The notes: generated by a model from the sequence alone, not told the origin. Positions 35,688 through 45,518 are shown, numbered from the stretch's first letter. The stretch: 64,000 nt of DNA from Candidatus Competibacteraceae bacterium (GCA_016713505.1 JADJPA010000001.1:3035001-3099000); one strand, 5' to 3'. A program made the numbers and translations.

Positions 35688-37442
35688 CTATTGCAACTTT
35701 GTTGTTTGACCGTCATGGGTTTGCAGTCGATACAAGCTGGCATACAGCCCTTTAAGGGCCAGTAATTCGGTGTGGGTACCGGTCTCGACGAGGCGACCAC
35801 GGTCGAGCACCACGATCCGGTCGGCGGTTTCGATGGTGGACAGGCGATGGGCGATGACGAAGGCGGTGCGGCCCTGACGCAGGGTGTCGAGCGCTTGTTG
35901 GACTTTGCGTTCGGAGTGGGTGTCCAGCGCGGAGGTGGCTTCATCGAGAATCAGGATGGGCGCGTTCTTGAGCAGGGCGCGGGCGATGGCGATGCGCTGG
36001 CGCTGCCCGCCCGACAGCCGAGCGCCGTTTTCGCCGATCAGGGTCTGCAAGCCTTCGGGCAACTGCCGGATGAACTCCATGGCGTGAGCGTTTTCGGCGG
36101 CGCGGATCAGATCGGCTTCGCTGGTTTGAAAACCGGCGCCGTAGGCGATGTTGGCGGCCACGGTGTCGTTGAACAACACGATGTCCTGGCTGACGAAGGC
36201 GATGTTGGCCCGTAGTTCGACCAGTTGCAGCTCGCGGATCGGCACGTCATCCAGCAGGATATCGCCGCCGTGGGGTTCGTAAAAGCGGGGCAACAGGCTC
36301 ATCAGGGTGGTCTTGCCGCTGCCGGAGGGGCCGACCAGTGCGACGGTCTCACCCGGCTGAACCTCCAGGTTCAAACCTTCGAGCACATCAGGGCCTTCCG
36401 GTCGGTAACGGTGGCTGAGGTCGCGAAAAGCGACCGCGCCCCGCGCCCGACCGATGGAGCGGGTGCCTCGATCCGGTTCGGGCGGTTCGTCCAGCAGCGC
36501 GAAGATGGTTTCCGCCGCCGCCAGCCCGCGCTGCAACTGCTCGTTGACCTTGGTCAGCCGCTTGATCGGCGCCAGCAGCATCGCCATCGCGCCGAACAGC
36601 GAGACAAAGCCGCCGACCGTGATTTGGTTGGCGGCTGATTGGAGGGAGGCGAAGTAGATCATCGCGCCCAGGGCGACGATCGCCAACAGTTGCACCAGCG
36701 GCCCGCTGCCCTCCGAAGCGGCGGCCAGTTTCAGGTTGCGCTGGCGCACCCGGTTGTTGATGCGGTTGAACCGCTGCCGCTCGTAGGCCTGCGCACCGAA
36801 AATCTTGATGACTCTGTGGCCTTGCAAAACCTCGTCGATCGCGTGCGTCAGCTCGCCCATCAAATCCTGCAATTCCCGGCTCAGCCGGCGCAGTCGCTGG
36901 CTGATGACCCGCATGATGGTCGCGACGCCGGGAGCGATCAGGAAAGCCAGCAGCGACAGTTTCCAGTTCAGGTACAGCATCCAACCCAGCAGGCCGGTGA
37001 CCGCCAGCCCGTCTCGGACCAAGGCCACCAGCGCCTGAGTGGTGGCGGTCAGTACTTGGTTGACATCATAGGTCAGGCGGGACAGCAAATTTCCGGCGGG
37101 GTGATCGTCGAAATAGCGGGTCGGCAACGCGAGCAGCCGGGCAAAAAGCGCGTTGCGGAGATCCATGACCACCCGGTGCGCGATCCACTCCATGCCCAGG
37201 GAGCCGATAAAGGCGGCGATGCCGCGAACGATGAAGACGCCGACCAACAACAACGGCATCATCCGGATCAAATACGGATCTTTTTCGACGAAGCTGCCAT
37301 CCAGCAACGGCTTGATCAGCGCGGCGACCAGCGGCTCGGTGATCGCCGCCACCGCCGTGCCGGCCAGCGCCAGCGCGAAAATGCGGCTGTACGGTTTGAC
37401 GTAGCGTAACAAGCGCAGGTAAAGGGTTTTATTGCCTTTCAT
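35688..37442 (-). CDS. msbA: lipid A export permease/ATP-binding protein MsbA
   Basis: This 584-residue half-transporter has six membrane helices in the first 310 residues and an ATPase domain with Walker A GPSGSGKTT, signature LSGGQRQR and Walker B ILILDEATSALD. The N-terminal pattern and length match MsbA, which flips lipid A core across the inner membrane. Its divergent neighbour, 115 bases away, is hldE, another LPS gene. No lpxK follows. Confidence 0.92.
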   Translation of the reverse strand: MKGNKTLYLRLLRYVKPYSRIFALALAGTAVAAITEPLVAALIKPLLDGSFVEKDPYLIRMMPLLLVGVFIVRGIAAFIGSLGMEWIAHRVVMDLRNALFARLLALPTRYFDDHPAGNLLSRLTYDVNQVLTATTQALVALVRDGLAVTGLLGWMLYLNWKLSLLAFLIAPGVATIMRVISQRLRRLSRELQDLMGELTHAIDEVLQGHRVIKIFGAQAYERQRFNRINNRVRQRNLKLAAASEGSGPLVQLLAIVALGAMIYFASLQSAANQITVGGFVSLFGAMAMLLAPIKRLTKVNEQLQRGLAAAETIFALLDEPPEPDRGTRSIGRARGAVAFRDLSHRYRPEGPDVLEGLNLEVQPGETVALVGPSGSGKTTLMSLLPRFYEPHGGDILLDDVPIRELQLVELRANIAFVSQDIVLFNDTVAANIAYGAGFQTSEADLIRAAENAHAMEFIRQLPEGLQTLIGENGARLSGGQRQRIAIARALLKNAPILILDEATSALDTHSERKVQQALDTLRQGRTAFVIAHRLSTIETADRIVVLDRGRLVETGTHTELLALKGLYASLYRLQTHDGQTTKLQ

Positions 37443-37557
37443 AGCGGACGCTTTACTCCCGAGAGGTCAATGCCCCAAGACAGGGCAAATCCCTGGCTAA
37501 ATCCTCAAACCAATCATGCTATCATGCGACTCCAATGAAACACTCTCAACTTGCTGC

Positions 37558-38985
37558 ATGAAGCCGCTTATTCCCCGTTTCGAACCAGCCCGTATTTTGA
37601 TCGTGGGCGATGTGATGCTGGATCGCTACTGGCACGGTCCCACCGCGCGCATTTCACCCGAAGCGCCGGTGCCGGTCGTCAAGGTCGAGGCCGTCGAAGA
37701 GCGCCCCGGCGGCGCGGCGAACGTGGCGGCCAACATCGCGACCCTGGGCGGGCAGGTGCGGGTGCTGGGCGTGGCCGGCGCGGATGAGGCGGCTGACAAG
37801 CTGGAGGCTAAATTGCGACGGTCGGGAGTGACCGCCGAGCTAATCCGCCTGCCCGGCCAAGCGACCATTACCAAGCTGCGGGTGTTGAGCCGCAACCAGC
37901 AGTTGTTGCGGCTGGATTTTGAGGATGGCTTTCCCGGCTTCGAACCGGCGATGCTCCAAAATCGATTCGAAGCCGCCTTGCCGGAAACGGATGTCGTCGT
38001 GTTGTCCGATTATCAAAAAGGCGCGCTGCGCGAGGTCGAGCATTACATTCGGACCGCCCGCGCGGCCGGCCGGCCGGTGTTGGTCGATCCCAAGGGTTGC
38101 GACTTTGCGCGCTATCGCGGCGCGACCCTGCTGACGCCCAATCTGGCGGAATTCGAAGCGGTGGTCGGCTGCTGTCGTGATGAGGCGGAATTGGTCGGCA
38201 AGGGAGAAGCCCTGCGCCGGGATCTGGCCTTGGAGGCGCTGTTGATCACGCGCGGCGAACACGGCATGAGCTTGCTGCAAACGTCCGCCGAGCCGCTCCA
38301 TTTAGCCGCCCGCGCCCGTGAAGTGTACGATGTGACCGGCGCTGGCGATACCGTCATCGCCACGCTCGCCGCTGGGCTGGCCGCCGGTCTGGAGCTGGCC
38401 AGCGCGACGCTGCTAGCCAATTTGGCGGCGGGAATCGTGGTCGGTAAGCTGGGGGCCGCCGGCGTCACTGTCTCCGAACTGCGCCGGGCCGTATACGAGC
38501 ATGACGAGCCACCGCGCGGGATATTGGATGAGGAACAATTATTGCTTGCGATAGCCGATGCCAAAGCTCATGGCGAAACCATCGTGATGACCAACGGCTG
38601 TTTCGATATCCTGCACGCTGGCCATGTCAGCTATCTTGAGCAAGCCAAACGGCTCGGCGGCCGGTTGGTGGTGGCGGTCAACGACGATGCCTCGGTGCGC
38701 CGGCTCAAGGGCGCGGACCGGCCCGTCAATTCGCTATGGCAGCGAATGCGGGTGCTGGCCGGCCTGTCGGCGGTCGATTGGGTGGTGGCGTTTGGCGAGG
38801 ACACACCGGCGCGCTTGATCGGCGCGGTCGCGCCCGACTATCTGGTCAAGGGCGGCGATAACGATCCGGCCCAGATACCCGGCAACCGGTCTGTTTGGGA
38901 TGCGGGTGGCCAAGTTACCGTCATGGATTATATCGAAGGCTGTTCGACTACTAGCACTATCGCGCGACTCTTGAACCGAACATGA
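37558..38985 (+). CDS. hldE: bifunctional D-glycero-beta-D-manno-heptose kinase/adenylyltransferase
   Basis: This 475-residue enzyme, matching the usual HldE length, makes the ADP-heptose precursor of the LPS core. The N-terminal pfkB-type kinase domain (about 1-325) has GDVMLDRYWHGPTARISPEA and DVTGAGDTVIA. The C-terminal cytidylyltransferase-like domain starts near 345 with MTNGCFDILHAGHVSYLEQA. The start at 37558 is chosen because kinase homology begins at once (LIPRFEPARILIVGDVM). The following gene overlaps by ATGA. Confidence 0.96.
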   Translation: MKPLIPRFEPARILIVGDVMLDRYWHGPTARISPEAPVPVVKVEAVEERPGGAANVAANIATLGGQVRVLGVAGADEAADKLEAKLRRSGVTAELIRLPGQATITKLRVLSRNQQLLRLDFEDGFPGFEPAMLQNRFEAALPETDVVVLSDYQKGALREVEHYIRTARAAGRPVLVDPKGCDFARYRGATLLTPNLAEFEAVVGCCRDEAELVGKGEALRRDLALEALLITRGEHGMSLLQTSAEPLHLAARAREVYDVTGAGDTVIATLAAGLAAGLELASATLLANLAAGIVVGKLGAAGVTVSELRRAVYEHDEPPRGILDEEQLLLAIADAKAHGETIVMTNGCFDILHAGHVSYLEQAKRLGGRLVVAVNDDASVRRLKGADRPVNSLWQRMRVLAGLSAVDWVVAFGEDTPARLIGAVAPDYLVKGGDNDPAQIPGNRSVWDAGGQVTVMDYIEGCSTTSTIARLLNRT

Positions 38986-40175
38986 ATCTTGCAAATAACA
39001 TTTTACGGGTGGATATCGCCATCATCGGCGGAGGTATCGCGGGGTTGTGGATGTTGTCCCGCTTGCGCAAGCGTGGTTACAGCGCGTTGTTGATCGAAAG
39101 TGAAGCCTTGGGCTCCGGCCAGACCATCTGCTCGCAAGGCATCATTCACGGTGGCGTCAAATATTCGCTGCAAGGACGGGTCACCGAATCCGCCAAGTTG
39201 ATTTCGGAGATGCCAGCGATCTGGCGGCGCTGCCTGAACGGTGAAGGCGAAATCGATTTGCGGGGTTCCTTGCTGGTCGAACATCAATATCTGCTGGCGA
39301 CCCGTTCGCCGCGCTCCTGGTTGGCGGGTTTCCTGGCCAGCAAACTGATGCGTGACAAGGTGGAAAAACTGGCGGTAGCCGGCGCCAACGACTATCCGCC
39401 GGCGCTGCGGCAGGCGGCCTTCCGGGGTTCGGTGTACCGGCTGGACGAACCGATCATCGATGTCGCGTCGGTGTTGGGGACGTTCGCCGAGCGCCACCGT
39501 GAGGCCATCGTGCTGTGTGAAGGGCCGGCGGTACCGTCCGGCGATGGCGCGATCACGTTGCGCTATCCGAAGCAGCCCATGCTGGCGATTCGCCCGTCTT
39601 GCACGATCTTTGCCGCGGGCAGCGGTAATTCGGCGGTGCCGTGGGCGCCGTTGCAACAGCGGCCCCTGCATATGGTGTTGGTTCGGGGGCTTGGCTTGCC
39701 GGGGCCGATGTACGGCCATTTCGTGGGAACCCGCGATGTGCCGCGCCTCACCGTCACCACCCACTGTGACGCCAACGGCCATCTGTTGTGGTATCTCGGG
39801 GGCGAACTGGCCGAGACCGGCGTCAAGCGCGACCGTCAGGAACAGATTCGCGCGGCCCGCCGCGAATTGACAACGCTGTTGCCGTGGGTGGATTGGGCGC
39901 ACACCCAATTCGCCACCTTTACCGTCAAGCGGGCCGAGGCCCGCCAGGACAACGGCAGCCGGCCGGTCGGACCGAGCGTGATCCGCGATGGGCGGACTCT
40001 GGTGGTCTGGCCTACCAAACTGGCGCTGGCGCCGCTGCTGGCCGAGCAAGTCGAACAGATGTTACGGATGCTCGACCTGCGACCCAAACCGGCGGATCTG
40101 CGGATTCTGGAAGATTGGCCGCGGCCCGCGGTGGCGACCTATCCGTGGGATAAAGAAGACGTGCAGTGGAGTTGA
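38982..40175 (+). CDS. FAD-dependent oxidoreductase (DAO family)
   Basis: This 397-residue flavoprotein has the dinucleotide-binding motif IAIIGGGIAGLWML near the N-terminus and GSGQTICSQGIIHGG soon after, features of the DAO / glycerol-3-phosphate dehydrogenase-like group. It overlaps hldE by four bases (ATGA) and the aldo/keto reductase gene by ten. Its substrate is unknown; coupling to hldE suggests a carbohydrate or envelope setting but does not prove it. Confidence 0.8.
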   Translation: MNLANNILRVDIAIIGGGIAGLWMLSRLRKRGYSALLIESEALGSGQTICSQGIIHGGVKYSLQGRVTESAKLISEMPAIWRRCLNGEGEIDLRGSLLVEHQYLLATRSPRSWLAGFLASKLMRDKVEKLAVAGANDYPPALRQAAFRGSVYRLDEPIIDVASVLGTFAERHREAIVLCEGPAVPSGDGAITLRYPKQPMLAIRPSCTIFAAGSGNSAVPWAPLQQRPLHMVLVRGLGLPGPMYGHFVGTRDVPRLTVTTHCDANGHLLWYLGGELAETGVKRDRQEQIRAARRELTTLLPWVDWAHTQFATFTVKRAEARQDNGSRPVGPSVIRDGRTLVVWPTKLALAPLLAEQVEQMLRMLDLRPKPADLRILEDWPRPAVATYPWDKEDVQWS

Positions 40176-40954
40176 GGTCGTTGGGCGCGGCTGGTCCGCG
40201 CGTCAGTCCGTTGGGGTTGGGAACCGTCAAATTCGGCCGCAATCAGGGCGTCAAGTATCCCCAAGCGTTTGATCTGCCCTCGGATCAGACGCTTTTAAAT
40301 GTGTTAGGTGCCGCTTGGGATCTCGGAATCAATTTATTGGACACCGCGCCAGCTTACGGTATCAGCGAGGAACGGCTGGGGCGCTTGCTGAAAAGGTGCC
40401 GGCGTGAATGGATCATCGTGACCAAAGTCGGCGAGGAATTCACCGCTGGGAGCTCACGCTTTGACTTTTCCGCCGCCGCCACCCGCGCCAGCGTGGAGCG
40501 CAGCCTGCGCCGCTTGGGCGTGGAGACGCTGGATGCGGTGCTGATCCATTCCAACGGCGACGACTTGGGTATTCTGGAACACGAAGGAGTGTTGCTTGCT
40601 CTGCGCGACCTTCAACAAGCCGGCTTAGTGCGAGCGGTCGGGATGTCCACCAAGACGGTCGCCGGCGGTCTGCGCGCGGTTGAGTGCTGCGATGTGGTCA
40701 TGCTCACTTATAATCCGCGCGACCGGGACGATTTGCCGGTGATCCGCGCCGCCCGAGCCGCCAATAAGGGCGTGCTGATCAAGAAAGCGTTGCAGAGCGG
40801 TCATCTCGATGCAATTGCTACCCCCGATCCGGTGTTGGCGGCGCTGCGGTTGATTTACGCCGAACCGGGCGTCAGCAGCGTGGTGGTTGGCACGCTCGAT
40901 CCCGAACATTTGCGCGCTGACGCGGCGGCGGCGGAACAGGCGCTGAGCGTTTGA
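40166..40954 (+). CDS. aldo/keto reductase
   Basis: This 262-residue TIM-barrel oxidoreductase has NLLDTAPAYGISEERLGRLL (with the Asp and Tyr of the active site), VTKVGEEF (Lys) and a short C-terminus. It begins at a GTG (40166) inside the end of the FAD gene. It is smaller than most family members. With hldE and the FAD enzyme it forms a three-gene operon. The substrate is unknown. Confidence 0.85.
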   Translation: MELRSLGAAGPRVSPLGLGTVKFGRNQGVKYPQAFDLPSDQTLLNVLGAAWDLGINLLDTAPAYGISEERLGRLLKRCRREWIIVTKVGEEFTAGSSRFDFSAAATRASVERSLRRLGVETLDAVLIHSNGDDLGILEHEGVLLALRDLQQAGLVRAVGMSTKTVAGGLRAVECCDVVMLTYNPRDRDDLPVIRAARAANKGVLIKKALQSGHLDAIATPDPVLAALRLIYAEPGVSSVVVGTLDPEHLRADAAAAEQALSV

Positions 40955-41014
40955 GCCGCGAGGGCGTTCCTTCCGAGCCAATCGTTTTCTCGAAAAGCTC
41001 AAAACCCTTTTTGC

Positions 41015-41247
41015 TCAGTCGTCACTCAACTTTACTCCCGGCGCCCACAGCCGTTCCAGATAGGGCATTCCATCGCCGAGCAGTGGCCGCAGATACGCGC
41101 GGAAGGCGTCGGTGACGTGGTTGCCCTCGGCGTTGATGAACTCATCGGGCATGTGCCGGGTTTGCGCGGCGATTTCTCGAACATCGGCCAGTTCGTAGCG
41201 CACGGCATAGCCCACAGCGCGCTTGATGACCACCGAGCCGCTCATCT
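41015..41247 (-). pseudogene. orphan 3' end of a phosphofructokinase gene (partial duplicate)
   Basis: This segment encodes about 75 residues (beginning SGSVVIKRAVGYAVRYELAD) nearly identical to the C-terminus of the full phosphofructokinase at 42136-43374, including the same stop region. Homology ends abruptly near 41247. A 102-base block at 41037-41138 is identical to 42155-42256 with no differences, although flanking parts of the match differ at about one base in six. An open frame continues to 41344 through unrelated sequence but has no meaning as a kinase. It lies just downstream of the toxin gene. Confidence 0.9.
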
Positions 41248-41344
41248 GATTGCGCCTGACGTCAGCCCACCTTCTCCAAAAACTTGCTCTATAAAAATTA
41301 ACGCAACGGGGCCACGCTGACAGGCCTGGGCGGGCTTGAAGCAA

Positions 41345-41758
41345 TTAGCGCTTGAACGGGTTCCATACCCGCATCCCGTCGATGATCCAGCCGTCCTGAA
41401 GATCCTCTGTCACCAGGCGATCCACGTTTTCGGCTAACGCCGTTTCCACGATCAGACTGTCCCAAAGGGATAGCTGGGAATCGATACTCCGCTCAATGCT
41501 CCGGGTGACCAGCGCACTGGAAATCACCGCGACCGGATAGGTTTGGAAATGGTGCACGGCTTGCAACGCCTGCGCGGGTGACAGCGGCCGCGCCAGTTTG
41601 CGCGTTACGGTCACGTAAAACTCTTGCAGTACTTGCGTGCTCAACCGGATATTCGGTTCACGAAACAACGTCTCGGCGATAGCCTTTTTAGTGGGCGCAT
41701 CGCCGTCAAACAAGTAGACCAGGACGTTGGTGTCGATAAACAGCACCTCATCGTTCAT
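41345..41758 (-). CDS. PIN-domain toxin (VapC-like)
   Basis: This 137-residue PIN-domain protein has the acidic metal-binding residues of VapC-type RNases: FIDTNVLVYLFD (Asp near residue 8), QVLQEFYVTVT, SLWDSLIVETAL and LVTEDLQDG. Such toxins cleave tRNA or rRNA when the antitoxin is lost. It overlaps the antitoxin gene by 11 bases. I start at the ATG at 41758, where the domain begins (MNDEVLFIDTNV); an in-frame upstream start at 41788 adds nothing. Confidence 0.9.
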   Translation of the reverse strand: MNDEVLFIDTNVLVYLFDGDAPTKKAIAETLFREPNIRLSTQVLQEFYVTVTRKLARPLSPAQALQAVHHFQTYPVAVISSALVTRSIERSIDSQLSLWDSLIVETALAENVDRLVTEDLQDGWIIDGMRVWNPFKR

Positions 41759-41987
41759 GCAACGCATCCCGCGTCCAGGTGTTGTCACCGCGCCCCGCTT
41801 GGCCTTGTTCGGCCAGCGTCAACAGCGCCTCCAACGCGGCCTGCCGCTGGCGGCGACTTTCGTCCAGTCGGGCATAACGAACGAGGTACTGAGCGAGTAC
41901 CGCATTGATTGAAGTATTATCTTCCAATGCTCGAATCCGAGCGCGTTTGAGGACTTCCGCATCGACACTGATCGTGAGATTGGTCAT
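41748..41987 (-). CDS. ribbon-helix-helix antitoxin (VapB-like)
   Basis: This 79-residue protein starts MTNLTISVDAEVLKRARIRA, a ribbon-helix-helix DNA-binding pattern, and ends in a charged tail likely to bind the toxin. The start is set by GGAACG; a start two codons earlier is possible. As is usual, it precedes the toxin and probably represses the pair. The module lies between two copies of the phosphofructokinase 3' end. Confidence 0.88.
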   Translation of the reverse strand: MTNLTISVDAEVLKRARIRALEDNTSINAVLAQYLVRYARLDESRRQRQAALEALLTLAEQGQAGRGDNTWTRDALHER

Positions 41988-42135
41988 AATCATCGTTCCA
42001 CGATAACACGAGATCAGTGTAGCACGGAAAAAGAGCATCGAGCTATCGTGTGTCCTGCCTTAACAGCAACGAATATTTTTGCACTTTTCCTGTTTGGTCA
42101 TAACGGCGCTCTAGACCTATGGAGCCGCAGAATGT

Positions 42136-43374
42136 TTAGTCGCCCAGCCTCACCCCCGGCGCCCACAGCCGTTCCAGATAGGGCATTCCATCGCCGAGCA
42201 GTGGCCGCAGATACGCGCGGAAGGCGTCGGTGACGTGGTTGCCCTCGGCGTTGATGTAGTCGTCGGGCATGTGCCGGGTTTGCGCCGCGATTTCCCGAAC
42301 GTCCGCCAGTTCGTAGCGCGCCGCATAATCCCCGACCCGCTTGATCACCACCGAACCGCTGAGGCCCTGCCCGCAGGCGTAATGCGCCGCTTTCTCGCCC
42401 ACCTCGCGCGCCTCGCGGGCGTCCACGTCGGAGACCACGCCGGGAAAGGAGCGCTGAAGATAGCCGAAGGTGTCGGAACGCACCCGCTTGATGCCGAGGC
42501 TGCCTTGCACGGTCGCCGCCAGTTCGTCGGCCAGCGCACCGCCGGAAAGCTGCACATTGCCGTGGGCGTCCACGTCCGGTTCGCGTCCGGCCTTGCGCAT
42601 CAGATCGGCGGCCAGCGGAATTTGCTTGCCTTTGCCGTCGCGGTTGGCCCAGACCCCTTCGGAAAGGGCGATGATGCAGCGGCCGTGCTGTTGGTACACG
42701 CGGTCGATATCGGTCAGAAAGCGGTCAATCGAGAATTGCCGTTCCGGCAGGTAGATCAAATGCGGGCCGTCGTCATCGTGCTGGCGGGCGAGGGCGGACG
42801 CGGCGGTCAGCCAGCCCGCATGACGGCCCATGATTACGGCGATGTAGACGCCTTGCAAGGCCATGTTGTCGCTGTTGGCTCCGCGAAAGGCGCTGGTGAC
42901 GAAGCGGGCGGCGGACGGATAACCGGGGCAGTGGTCGTTAAGCGGCAGATCGTTGTCCACCGTTTTCGGAATGTGGATGGCCCGTAGCTCGTAGCCTTCC
43001 TTGGCGGCGTATTCGCCGACGATGCGCACGGTGTCCGAAGAATCGTTGCCGCCGATGTAGAAGAAATAGCGCACATCGTGTTTCTTAAAGACGTTGAGAA
43101 TGTTTTGGCAATATTCGGCATCGGGCTTATCGCGGGTCGAACCGAGCGCCGAGGAAGGCGTTTGCGCGACCCGCTCCAGGTTGTGGGTGGTGGCCTCGGA
43201 CAGATCGACGAAGGCTTGATGAACGATGCCGCGCACCCCATGCCGCGCGCCCCAGACGCGGGTGACTTCCGGGAACTTACGTGCTTCCAGCACCGCCCCG
43301 ATCAGACTTTGATTGATGACCACCGTCGGCCCGCCGCCCTGGGCGATCACGACCTTGCCTTGCAAACGACTCAT
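42136..43374 (-). CDS. pfp: pyrophosphate-type 6-phosphofructokinase
   Basis: This 412-residue group III phosphofructokinase carries GGGPTVVINQSL near the start, YIGGNDSSDT, PKTVDNDLPL and MGRHAGWLTA. Position GGND (not GGDG) argues for pyrophosphate as phosphoryl donor, making the reaction reversible. GGAGAAC precedes the ATG. It is the last gene of the polyol operon, 66 bases after transketolase. Related enzymes in methanotrophs also phosphorylate sedoheptulose-7-phosphate, which would fit a transketolase neighbour, but this is inference. The gene's 3' 230 bases exist again at 41015-41247. Confidence 0.88.
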   Translation of the reverse strand: MSRLQGKVVIAQGGGPTVVINQSLIGAVLEARKFPEVTRVWGARHGVRGIVHQAFVDLSEATTHNLERVAQTPSSALGSTRDKPDAEYCQNILNVFKKHDVRYFFYIGGNDSSDTVRIVGEYAAKEGYELRAIHIPKTVDNDLPLNDHCPGYPSAARFVTSAFRGANSDNMALQGVYIAVIMGRHAGWLTAASALARQHDDDGPHLIYLPERQFSIDRFLTDIDRVYQQHGRCIIALSEGVWANRDGKGKQIPLAADLMRKAGREPDVDAHGNVQLSGGALADELAATVQGSLGIKRVRSDTFGYLQRSFPGVVSDVDAREAREVGEKAAHYACGQGLSGSVVIKRVGDYAARYELADVREIAAQTRHMPDDYINAEGNHVTDAFRAYLRPLLGDGMPYLERLWAPGVRLGD

Positions 43375-43440
43375 AAACAGGTTCTCCAAATGGCGGTAGG
43401 ACGCTGATCCAACCCGCATCAGCGCCCTGCGGATTCGAGG

Positions 43441-45513
43441 TTAAAGCGTAGCGTTTTTTTGAGCGATCTGATTCCGTGCGGCGGCGGCGATTTTTTCGGG
43501 CGTGAAGCCGAATTTGTTCTGCAAGGCTTTTAGCGGAGCCGACGCGCCGAAGGTATGCATCCCGATGGTCAGGCCACGCAGGCCGACATAGCGCCGCCAA
43601 CCCAGCGTTGAAGCCTGCTCGACCGAAATCCGGGGGATCACGTCCGGCGGCAGCACACTCTCCTGATAGACTCGCTCCTGGCGGTCAAACAACTCCCAGG
43701 ACGGCATACTGACCACCCGCGCCTTCACCCCTTCCGTCTTGAGCTGCTCGTAGGCGGCGATGCACAGCGACACTTCGCTGCCGGTGGCGACCAGAATCAC
43801 CTCAGGTTTACCACCGTCCGCATCGGCCAGCACGTACCCACCTTTAGCGAGGCCAGCGGCAGGCGCATAGCGGCGGCGATCCAGCGTCGGCAGGTTCTGC
43901 CGGGTCAGAATCAGCGCGACGGGCTGATGCCGGAACTGCATGATTACCCGCCAGGCTTCCACCACTTCGTTGGCGTCGGCCGGACGCAACACCACCAGAC
44001 CCGGAATCGCCCGCAGCGAGGCCAATTGCTCCACCGGCTGATGGGTCGGGCCGTCCTCGCCGACGCCGATGGAATCGTGGGTGAAAATGTGAATCACCGG
44101 AATTTCCATCAGCGCGCTCAACCGGATCGCCGGACGGGCGTAGTCGCTGAAAATCAAAAAACCGGAGCCGTAGGGCCGCACCTTGCACAGTGACATCCCG
44201 TTCAGAATCGCGCCCATCGCGTGTTCGCGTACCCCGAAATGGACATTGCGACCGCCGTAATTCTCCGCCGTGAAATCGCCCGCGCCGTCGAAGGTCAGGC
44301 GGGTGTTGGTGGACGGCGCGAGATCGGCCGAGCCGCCAATCAGCCACGGCACGTTGCGGGCGAGGATGTTGAGCGCCTGCCCCGAGGCGATGCGGCCCGC
44401 CATGCCGCTATCGCTGGCGGGAAATTCCGGCAACGCCTTATCCCAACCGGCGGGCAGTTCGCGGTTCTGCATCCGTCGCAGATCGTCGGCCAGATCGGGA
44501 TATTGCTGCTGATACTCGTCGAGTTTGACGAACCAGGCATCCCGCAGGCTGCGGCTGCGACGGCCCATGTTCTGCTGAAAATGGCTCAAAACTTCACCGG
44601 GCACCAGAAATTTCGCGTCTTCCGGCCAGCCGTAATGGCGCTTGGTCAGGCGGATTTCGTCCTCGCCCAGCGGGCTGCCGTGAGCTTCGTGGGTGTCCTG
44701 TTTATTCGGCGCACCATAGGCGATGTGGCTATCGACGATGATCAGCGTGGGCCGGTCGCGGGTGTTCTTGAAGGTGCGAAAGGCCCGCTCCAGCATTTCC
44801 AAATCGTTGGCGTCGCCGACCCGCAGCACGTTCCAGTTGTAACCGATAAAGCGGGTCGCCACGTCCTCGCTGAACGCCCAATCGGTGTGGCCTTCGATGG
44901 TGATTTTGTTGTTGTCATACAGCCAGCAGAGATTCGACAATTTAAGATGCCCGGCTAATGAGGCCGCTTCGCCGGTGATGCCTTCCATCATGCAGCCATC
45001 GCCCGCCAGCGCGTAGACATCGTAATCGAAGAGTTCAAAACCGGGCCGATTGTAGCGGGCGGCCAGCCAACGCCCCGCCATCGCCATGCCGACGCTGGTA
45101 GCGACGCCCTGGCCGAGCGGGCCGGTGGTGGTTTCGATACCGGAAGTCCAGCGGTATTCCGGGTGACCCGCGCATTTGCTGTCAAGCTGGCGGAAATGCT
45201 GGATGTCGTCCAGCGAGACGGTCGGTTCACCCATCCGCTCGTAGGCGGAATTGACGGTTTTGGTGCCGGTCAGATGCAGCAGCGCATACAGCAGCATCGA
45301 GGCGTGGCCGATGGACAGCACAAACCGGTCGCGGTTGGGCCAGATCGGGTCTTCGGGATCGAAGCGCAGAAAGCGCTGCCACAGGCAATAGGTGACGGGG
45401 GCCATCGCCATCGCCGTGCCGGGATGGCCGGAATTGGCGGCCTGCACCGCATCCATCGCCAGAGTGCGGATGGTATTGATCGCTAGTTGATCGAGATTGA
45501 CGGGTGCGTTCAT
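43441..45513 (-). CDS. tkt: transketolase
   Basis: This 690-residue thiamine-diphosphate enzyme transfers two-carbon units between pentose and hexose phosphates. It has AANSGHPGTAMAMAPV near residue 30, GDGCMMEGITGEAASLAGHL (thiamine-binding) near residue 155 and DSIGVGEDGPTHQPVE near residue 470. It lies 5 bases after xylulokinase in the polyol operon, so xylulose-5-phosphate made there is used at once. Whether this is the only transketolase in the genome cannot be judged here. Confidence 0.96.
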   Translation of the reverse strand: MNAPVNLDQLAINTIRTLAMDAVQAANSGHPGTAMAMAPVTYCLWQRFLRFDPEDPIWPNRDRFVLSIGHASMLLYALLHLTGTKTVNSAYERMGEPTVSLDDIQHFRQLDSKCAGHPEYRWTSGIETTTGPLGQGVATSVGMAMAGRWLAARYNRPGFELFDYDVYALAGDGCMMEGITGEAASLAGHLKLSNLCWLYDNNKITIEGHTDWAFSEDVATRFIGYNWNVLRVGDANDLEMLERAFRTFKNTRDRPTLIIVDSHIAYGAPNKQDTHEAHGSPLGEDEIRLTKRHYGWPEDAKFLVPGEVLSHFQQNMGRRSRSLRDAWFVKLDEYQQQYPDLADDLRRMQNRELPAGWDKALPEFPASDSGMAGRIASGQALNILARNVPWLIGGSADLAPSTNTRLTFDGAGDFTAENYGGRNVHFGVREHAMGAILNGMSLCKVRPYGSGFLIFSDYARPAIRLSALMEIPVIHIFTHDSIGVGEDGPTHQPVEQLASLRAIPGLVVLRPADANEVVEAWRVIMQFRHQPVALILTRQNLPTLDRRRYAPAAGLAKGGYVLADADGGKPEVILVATGSEVSLCIAAYEQLKTEGVKARVVSMPSWELFDRQERVYQESVLPPDVIPRISVEQASTLGWRRYVGLRGLTIGMHTFGASAPLKALQNKFGFTPEKIAAAARNQIAQKNATL

Positions 45514-45518
45514 GGTGT

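Noticed and set aside
41248..41344. N-terminal part of the open frame that runs into the pfp fragment
   Set aside because: The sequence before 41247 has no similarity to the kinase and no ribosome site; only the duplicated end is meaningful.
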